Position numbers and translations under genes: made by a program
In this document: positions 5,893 through 10,195 of the stretch, in pieces
Layout: every line of letters begins with the position of its first letter
How positions within the stretch are numbered: position 1 is the stretch's first letter
NCBI GenBank assembly: GCA_023428515.1
Contig: JAEYXI010000417.1
Span: 1-10,195 of the forward strand
Reading direction: 5' to 3'
Length of the DNA: 10,195 nt
Origin: Pseudomonadota bacterium
Lineage (GTDB): Bacteria; Pseudomonadota; Alphaproteobacteria; Rhizobiales; Rhizobiaceae
Notes under the pieces: model-generated
The model's database searches: none
What the model saw: the letters and a program-made list of their open reading frames with translations, nothing else
What the model was told of the DNA's origin: nothing

Positions 5893-6696
5893 ATGGCACA
5901 AGCAAGCAGCGCGCAGCGCGAACCTTCCATGGAAGAGATCCTCGCTTCGATACGTCGTATCATCGAGGATAATGATGCCGGCCGTAAACAAGCCGACGAG
6001 CTCGAACAGGACCAGCCGCGCGCCGCCGCACCAGCCGCCGCGGAGCGGACGGTGATCGAGGTGGACGCGTTCCGCAACGAGCTGCGGACGCCGCCAGCCG
6101 AAGCAAGTGCGCCCGCTCCGCGCGAAGCGCCTGTCCAGAAGAAGCCGGTGACGCTTGCCGAAGTGCAGGCCCAGATCACTGCCGAGGCGGCCGCCATGCC
6201 TTCGCGTTGGATGGAACCGGAGCCGGCGCAGCCTGCCGTCGTGGAGCAGCGGCCGGCCTACCAGCGGTCCCCGGACGACATAAGGAAGGCGATCGAAAAT
6301 TCGCGTGCCGCACGCGAGGATGCTCGCGCCCTGCTTGGCATACCGGAGCCAGCCAACATCGCTCGGCCTGCAGAAGCCGATGCAAGCGAGCCGGCTCCTG
6401 CCTGGGAGAATCCGGTCGAGGAGCGAGCCGTCGCATCGGCAAAGAGCCATCTGCCGGCGACGGAAAACGCGGCCCCGAGGCCGGCGCTCCTCTCCGAGCG
6501 CGTCGAGCGGCAGGTGGCCGCTTCGTTCAGCGAGCTCTCGGAGGCCTTCGCGGCGCGAAGCCAGAAGCGCTTCGATGAAATGGCTCAGGAGATGATCGAG
6601 CCGCTGCTGCGCGACTGGATGGAAAACAACCTGCCGACCCTGGTCGAGCGCCTGGTGCGCGAGGAGATCGAGCGGGTGGCGCGCGGCGCGCAGTAA
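5893..6696 (+). CDS. popZ: PopZ-family polar organising protein (DUF2497)
   Basis: 267 aa from ATG 5893; a GTG two codons earlier (5887) is possible. The family is defined by a short N-terminal helix, here REPSMEEILASIRRIIEDN (9-27), and a C-terminal helical oligomerisation region, here about 196-265 with RFDEMAQEMIEPLLRDWM (226-243) and LVERLVREEIERVA (250-263). The middle (28-195) is low-complexity and rich in Pro, Glu and Ala, like the disordered PED linker of Caulobacter PopZ. At 267 aa it is longer than Caulobacter PopZ (177 aa), nearly all of the excess being linker. In Caulobacter PopZ forms a polar matrix that tethers the ParB-parS centromere; in Agrobacterium its homologue marks the growing pole. 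It lies between tolC and valS and ends in a strong terminator. No CtrA-type TTAA-N7-TTAA box was found upstream. Confidence 0.92.
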   Translation: MAQASSAQREPSMEEILASIRRIIEDNDAGRKQADELEQDQPRAAAPAAAERTVIEVDAFRNELRTPPAEASAPAPREAPVQKKPVTLAEVQAQITAEAAAMPSRWMEPEPAQPAVVEQRPAYQRSPDDIRKAIENSRAAREDARALLGIPEPANIARPAEADASEPAPAWENPVEERAVASAKSHLPATENAAPRPALLSERVERQVAASFSELSEAFAARSQKRFDEMAQEMIEPLLRDWMENNLPTLVERLVREEIERVARGAQ

Positions 6697-6720
6697 TTTC
6701 GATCCGGACTGCCTATATGA

Positions 6721-6748
6721 AAAGCGCCGCCTCCGGGCGGCGTTTTCC
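6721..6748 (+). terminator. Intrinsic terminator after popZ
   Basis: CGCCGCC-TCCG-GGCGGCG (6726-6743): a perfect 7-bp GC stem with a stable TCCG tetraloop, preceded by AAAA and followed by TTTT (6744-6747), 25 bp after the popZ stop. The A- and T-runs on both sides would let it act on either strand. Confidence 0.9.
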
Positions 6749-6775
6749 GTGAAGGGACCGGGAATCTGCCTCCGG

Positions 6776-6804
6776 TTGACTTGCCGCCGCCCTTCAGATT
6801 TACC
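6776..6804 (+). promoter_or_regulatory. Candidate valS promoter
   Basis: TTGACT (6776-6781), 17-bp spacer, TTTACC (6799-6804). The -35 is good and the -10 moderate. It lies between the popZ terminator and valS and would give a leader of about 23 nt. There is no room for a T-box, which is not expected in this group in any case. Confidence 0.45.
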
Positions 6805-6833
6805 GGTCGCGAAAAATCCGGACAGCGATAGCC

Positions 6834-9740
6834 ATGCTTGAAAAGACCTACGACGCCAAGACCGTCGAGCCGAAGATCGCGAAAATCTGGGAGGATGCCG
6901 ACGCATTCGCGGCGGGCGCCGGCGCGCAGCCCGACGCCGAACCCTTTACCATCGTCATCCCCCCGCCGAACGTCACCGGCTCGCTGCATATGGGCCACGC
7001 GCTCAACAATACGCTGCAGGACATACTGGTGCGTTTCGAGCGCATGCGCGGCAAGAACGTGCTCTGGCAACCCGGCATGGACCATGCCGGCATCGCCACG
7101 CAGATGGTGGTCGAGCGCCAACTCATGGAGAAGCAGATCCATCGTCGCGACCTGACGCGGGAGCAGTTCGTCGAGAAGATCTGGGAGTGGAAGGCCGAGT
7201 CCGGCGGCATGATCTTCAACCAGCTGAAGCGGCTTGGCGCCTCGGCCGACTGGTCGCGCGAACGCTTCACCATGGACGAAGGGTTGTCGAAGGCCGTGCT
7301 CGAGGTCTTCGTCACGCTTTACAAGGAAGGGTTGATCTATCGCGGCAAACGCCTGGTCAATTGGGACCCGGAGTTCGAGACGGCGATCTCGGACCTCGAG
7401 GTCGAGAGCCGCGACGTCGACGGCCACATGTGGCATTTCAAGTACCCGCTGGCCGGTGGCGAGACCTACACCTATGTCGAGAAGGATGCCGACGGGAACG
7501 TCACCTTCCAGGAAGAGCGCAACTACATCTCGATCGCCACGACCCGTCCCGAGACCATGCTGGGCGACGGCGCCGTCGCCGTGCATCCGTCCGACGAGCG
7601 TTACGCGCCGATCGTCGGCAAGCTCTGCGAGATTCCGGTCGGTCCCCGGGAACATCGCCGCCTGATCCCCATCATTGCCGACGAATATCCGGACCCGGAG
7701 TTCGGCTCCGGTGCCGTGAAGATCACCGGCGCGCATGATTTCAACGACTATCAGGTCGCCCGCCGCAACCGCATCCCGCTCTACCGTCTAATGGACACGA
7801 GGGCCTCGCTGCGCGCCGACGGCGCGCCCTATGCCGAAGGTGCGGCCAGGGCGTTGGAGATCGCCCGTTCCGGCGACTTGCCGAGCGAGGCGGATGTCGA
7901 CGACATCAACCTCGTGCCGGACGAATACCGCGGCCTCGACCGTTTCGAGGCGCGCAGGAAGATCGTCGAGGCGATCAACGCCGAGGGCCTCGCGGTCACG
8001 ACCAAGGACGCCGAGGGCAACGACATCCCGTATGTCGAGAACAAGAAGATCACCCAGCCCTTCGGCGACCGCTCCGGCGTCGTCATCGAGCCGATGCTGA
8101 CGGATCAGTGGTTCGCCGACGCCGCGACGCTCGCCGAGCCCGCGATCGCGTCGGTGCGCGAGGGGCGCACCAAGATCATTCCCAGCAGTTGGGAGAAAAC
8201 CTACTTCCAGTGGATGGAAAACATCGAGCCGTGGTGCGTTTCGCGCCAGCTTTGGTGGGGCCACCAGATACCCGCCTGGTACGGGCCGGACGGCCATGTC
8301 TTCGTCGAGAGGACCGAACAGGATGCGCTCGACGCCGCGGTCGAATATTACCTGGCGCTCGAAGGGCCGTGGAAGGCCTGGGTCGAGGACAAGCTGGAGA
8401 ATTTTGCGCCGGGCGAGATCCTGACCCGCGACGAGGACGTGCTCGACACATGGTTTTCCTCGGCGCTGTGGCCGTTCTCGACGCTCGGCTGGCCGGATGA
8501 GACGCCGGAGTTGAAAACCTATTACCAGACCGACGTGTTGGTGACCGGCTTCGACCTGATTTTCTTCTGGGTCGCCCGCATGATGATGATGGGCCTCCAC
8601 TTCATGGACGAGGAGCCGTTCCACACCGTCTACATGCATGCGCTGGTGCGCGACAAGAACGGCGCCAAGATGTCGAAGTCGAAGGGCAACGTCATCGATC
8701 CGCTCGAGCTCATCGATGAATACGGCGCCGACGCGCTGCGTTTCACGCTGACCATCATGGCGGCGCAAGGGCGGGACGTGAAGCTCGACCCGGCGCGTAT
8801 CGCCGGCTACCGCAACTTCGGCACCAAGCTCTGGAACGCGACGCGTTTCGCCGAGATGAACGGCGTCACACGCAATGACGAGTTCTGGCTGAACGACGCG
8901 AAGCTGACGGTCAACCGCTGGATCCTGACCGAACTGACCCGCGCGGCGAAGGAGGTCACCGACAGCATCACGTCATACAAGTTCAACGAGGCGGGCGCTG
9001 CTGCCTACCGTTTCGTCTGGAACTATTTCTGCGACTGGTATGTCGAGCTTTTGAAACCCGTCTTCATGGGCGACGACGAGGCGGCCAAGGCCGAGAGTCG
9101 GGCGACAATGGCCTTCGTGCTAGACGAGATCTACAAGCTGCTCCACCCGATGATGCCGTTCATGACGGAGGAATTGTGGGCCGAAACGGCGGGCGAGGGG
9201 CGTGAGCGCCCGACGCTGCTCTGCCACGCCGCCTGGCCGCAGCCGGACTTCGAGGACCATGGCTCTGCGGCGGAGATCAACTGGCTGATCGATCTGGTCT
9301 CCGGCGTGCGCTCGGTGCGCTCCGAGATGAACGTGCCGCCCGCGGCCATCGCACCGTTGGTGTTCGTCGGCGCCAACGACGAGACGAAAGCGCGGCTGGC
9401 ACGCCACGATGCGGCGATCAAGCGGCTCTCGCGCGTTGGCGAGATCAGCCACGCGGAGGCCGCGCCGGAGGCATCGGCTCAGTTCGTTCTTGGTGAGGCG
9501 ACGGCCTGCCTGCCGCTTGGGACCCTGATCGACCTCAAGGCGGAGGCAGCGCGGCTGCAGAAGGAGATCGCCAAGGTCACCGAGGAGATCGCGCGGCTGC
9601 ACAAGAAACTGTCGAACGAGAAATTCGTCGCCAACGCGCCTGAGGAGGTTGTCGCGGCGGAGCGAGAGAAGCTCGAGGAATATCGCGAGGCGCAGGCCAA
9701 GCTCGATACGGCGCTTTCACGGGTCCGCAGCGAGGGTTGA
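6834..9740 (+). CDS. valS: Valyl-tRNA synthetase
   Basis: 968 aa, close to E. coli ValRS (951). It charges tRNA-Val with valine in the cytosol and hydrolyses mischarged Thr-tRNA. It is a class I synthetase. The HIGH motif is seen as HMGH (52-55) in PPPNVTGSLHMGHALNN, and the KMSKS motif is intact at 612-616 (GAKMSKSKGN). The CP1 editing domain lies between them, with the signature TTRPETMLGD starting near 236. The catalytic-domain block WCVSRQLWWGHQIPAWY follows the editing domain. The anticodon-binding helical domain covers about 680-830. The C-terminal tRNA-binding coiled coil is present from about residue 898 (LIDLKAEAARLQKEIAKV) to the end. Start ATG 6834 is preceded by GGACAGCG. The gene is complete, with no frameshift. 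A repeat-rich spacer rather than a clear terminator follows it. Confidence 0.98.
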   Translation: MLEKTYDAKTVEPKIAKIWEDADAFAAGAGAQPDAEPFTIVIPPPNVTGSLHMGHALNNTLQDILVRFERMRGKNVLWQPGMDHAGIATQMVVERQLMEKQIHRRDLTREQFVEKIWEWKAESGGMIFNQLKRLGASADWSRERFTMDEGLSKAVLEVFVTLYKEGLIYRGKRLVNWDPEFETAISDLEVESRDVDGHMWHFKYPLAGGETYTYVEKDADGNVTFQEERNYISIATTRPETMLGDGAVAVHPSDERYAPIVGKLCEIPVGPREHRRLIPIIADEYPDPEFGSGAVKITGAHDFNDYQVARRNRIPLYRLMDTRASLRADGAPYAEGAARALEIARSGDLPSEADVDDINLVPDEYRGLDRFEARRKIVEAINAEGLAVTTKDAEGNDIPYVENKKITQPFGDRSGVVIEPMLTDQWFADAATLAEPAIASVREGRTKIIPSSWEKTYFQWMENIEPWCVSRQLWWGHQIPAWYGPDGHVFVERTEQDALDAAVEYYLALEGPWKAWVEDKLENFAPGEILTRDEDVLDTWFSSALWPFSTLGWPDETPELKTYYQTDVLVTGFDLIFFWVARMMMMGLHFMDEEPFHTVYMHALVRDKNGAKMSKSKGNVIDPLELIDEYGADALRFTLTIMAAQGRDVKLDPARIAGYRNFGTKLWNATRFAEMNGVTRNDEFWLNDAKLTVNRWILTELTRAAKEVTDSITSYKFNEAGAAAYRFVWNYFCDWYVELLKPVFMGDDEAAKAESRATMAFVLDEIYKLLHPMMPFMTEELWAETAGEGRERPTLLCHAAWPQPDFEDHGSAAEINWLIDLVSGVRSVRSEMNVPPAAIAPLVFVGANDETKARLARHDAAIKRLSRVGEISHAEAAPEASAQFVLGEATACLPLGTLIDLKAEAARLQKEIAKVTEEIARLHKKLSNEKFVANAPEEVVAAEREKLEEYREAQAKLDTALSRVRSEG

Positions 9741-9755
9741 ACGGAACAAGGCTGC

Positions 9756-9795
9756 CGCTGCGGCATAGGCTTCATTGAGCCCATATGCCGCAGCG
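9756..9795. repeat. Long hairpin just after valS
   Basis: A perfect 12-bp inverted repeat, CGCTGCGGCATA (9756-9767) and TATGCCGCAGCG (9784-9795). Inside it GGCT/AGCC adds four more pairs across a two-base bulge, leaving a six-base loop. It starts 16 bp after the valS stop. No T-run follows on either strand, so it may act as a 3'-end stabiliser or belong to a dispersed palindromic element. Confidence 0.6.
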
Positions 9796-9810
9796 TGAGG
9801 CCGCAAAACT

Positions 9811-9872
9811 CGGAATTTTCTGCTCCGCTGTGGCCTTAATGTAACAGTTGTGTGAACGGAGCAGAATTTCCG
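9811..9872. repeat. Second long inverted repeat after valS
   Basis: CGGAATTTTCTGCTCCG (9811-9827) against CGGAGCAGAATTTCCG (9857-9872): ten contiguous pairs next to the loop, a small internal loop of T residues, then five more pairs. The 29-nt loop contains GTAACAGTT, shared with the palindrome at 3198-3210. It is 15 bp from the previous hairpin. Confidence 0.55.
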
Positions 9873-9927
9873 CCGGCAAAGCCCGGACTTCCAAGGGTTT
9901 CGGTCAGTAAAAGCCGATAAATCCGCC

Positions 9928-9967
9928 GGGAAAGGACGGCCTTTTGCGGCTCTTTCCCAATCTTTTG
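9928..9967 (+). terminator. Possible weak terminator of valS
   Basis: GGGAAAG (9928-9934) pairs with CTTTCCC (9952-9958), with GCC/GGC pairing inside (9939-9941, 9948-9950). AATCTTTT follows. The stem has an unpaired bulge and the T-run is separated from it by three bases, so termination would be inefficient. It may equally be coincidental overlap with the TTTTGCGG repeats. Confidence 0.3.
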
Positions 9968-9970
9968 CGG
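9941..9970 (+). repeat. CTTTTGCGG direct repeats, 21 bp apart
   Basis: CTTTTGCGG occurs at 9941-9949 and 9962-9970, exactly two helical turns apart, and again at 10049-10057, close to the ribosome site of the FadL-type gene. An inverted copy, CCGCAAAA, is at 9801-9808. Spacing of two turns is typical of paired protein-binding sites on one face of the DNA. The regulator is unknown. Confidence 0.4.
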
Positions 9971-10077
9971 AAATTTTCCGGCTCACGCTCCCCTCGGGGC
10001 GCTGCCTACAGAATTGGCAGTTGCGAAGAATCAACGAATTCAATTTAGCTTTTGCGGGGGCAGTTTCGGAGGGAGCC

Positions 10078-10195
10078 ATGAAACGGCTGCATGTCACGGC
10101 GCTTCTTGCGGGATGCACGACGCTCGTCGCCGTGAGCCAGGCTGGAGCAGGTGGCTTCAGCCGCGGCGTCGCCGACACGGACCTCATCTTCGAGG
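10078..10195 (+). CDS. OmpP1/FadL-type outer-membrane protein (5' part)
   Basis: Only the first 39 residues are in the window. A signal peptide is clear: MKRLHV, hydrophobic ALLAGCTTLVAV, then SQAGA before GGFSRG. The mature start GGFSRGVADTDLIFE resembles the N-terminal hatch region of alphaproteobacterial OmpP1/FadL/TodX proteins, beta-barrels that pass long-chain fatty acids or other hydrophobic compounds through the outer membrane. The Cys at residue 13 sits in AGCTTLV, which could be misread as a lipobox, but it is too early in the hydrophobic core and the sequence after it stays hydrophobic. A strong Shine-Dalgarno site, GGAGGGAG (10068-10075), fixes the start. The remainder is beyond the window, so completeness is unknown. 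Confidence 0.75.
   Translation, partial: MKRLHVTALLAGCTTLVAVSQAGAGGFSRGVADTDLIFE

Larger units (their letters stand above)
9741..10077. other. 337-bp structured intergenic region between valS and the FadL-type gene
   Basis: I see no convincing protein gene here on either strand. The region holds three separate inverted repeats (9756-9795, 9811-9872, 9928-9958), a short palindrome CGGAAA-T-TTTCCG (9968-9980), a near-repeat TCCGCCGG(C/G)AAAG at 9869 and 9922, and TTTTGCGG three times direct and once inverted. A weak promoter-like pair, TTGGCA (10014-10019) and AATTCA (10037-10042), lies before the downstream gene. No classic T-tract terminator for valS is obvious; the best candidate is the hairpin at 9928-9958, which is followed by AATCTTTT. 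Confidence 0.6.

Noticed and set aside
5659..6906. Open frame of 415 codons on the minus strand opposite popZ
   Set aside because: Arg/Gly/Leu-rich shadow of popZ that also crosses the intrinsic terminator and the valS start.
9717..10187. Open frame of 156 codons on the minus strand across the valS-fadL spacer
   Set aside because: It overlaps the 3' end of valS and the 5' end of the FadL-type gene, its product has no recognisable family and is rich in Arg, Ser and Pro, and it covers structured repeats. Most likely a chance open frame in high-GC DNA.
10078..10195. Lipoprotein signal in the last gene (AGC at residues 11-13)
   Set aside because: The residues around Cys13 lie within the hydrophobic core and a normal signal-peptidase I site (SQAGA before GG) follows; the mature sequence fits a FadL-type barrel.
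1..10195. CRISPR array, mobile element, defence or biosynthetic cluster
   Set aside because: No regularly spaced repeats, transposase, integrase, nuclease or synthase motifs were found on either strand; gene content is housekeeping.

Overview
The window looks like ordinary core chromosome of a high-GC alphaproteobacterium of the order Hyphomicrobiales (Rhizobiales), most like Mesorhizobium and relatives. The evidence is a PopZ (DUF2497) polar-organising protein, a two-domain cold-shock protein followed by a DUF192 gene, the run PIMT-like methyltransferase / TolC / PopZ / ValRS, and a CTTGAC-N17-CTATTG rhizobial-type promoter before the tRNA. No transposase, integrase, phage gene, toxin-antitoxin pair, CRISPR array or defence gene is visible, and codon use looks uniform. 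The genus is an inference from gene content only.

Layout, left to right. (1) The last 26 codons of an unidentified plus-strand gene run into paired hairpins, one ending in a T-tract for the opposite strand; these close a convergent glyoxalase I gene (gloA, minus strand). (2) A divergent spacer of about 215 bp separates gloA from a plus-strand set: double cold-shock-domain protein, membrane-anchored DUF192 protein (42-bp gap, probably co-transcribed) and an alpha/beta hydrolase. (3) A small coiled-coil-like hypothetical lies on the minus strand, converging on the hydrolase. (4) tRNA-Cys(GCA), with a good promoter, sits just before a PIMT-like methyltransferase that lacks the usual PIMT active-site motif. 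(5) tolC (outer-membrane efflux/type I secretion channel) and popZ follow on the plus strand, popZ ending in a classic intrinsic terminator. (6) valS has its own candidate promoter. (7) A 337-bp spacer rich in inverted repeats, with four copies of TTTTGCGG, precedes the 5' end of an OmpP1/FadL-type outer-membrane protein gene cut by the window edge.

The genes serve mostly housekeeping roles: methylglyoxal detoxification, RNA chaperoning, export through the outer membrane, polar organisation, and cysteine and valine decoding. I see no convincing new multi-gene system. The points most worth a second look are the structured valS-fadL spacer, the PIMT-like protein with its catalytic motif replaced, the terminator-like signal in the gloA/csp spacer, and the hairpin-enclosed direct repeat between tolC and popZ. 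All assignments come from reading the sequence without database searches.
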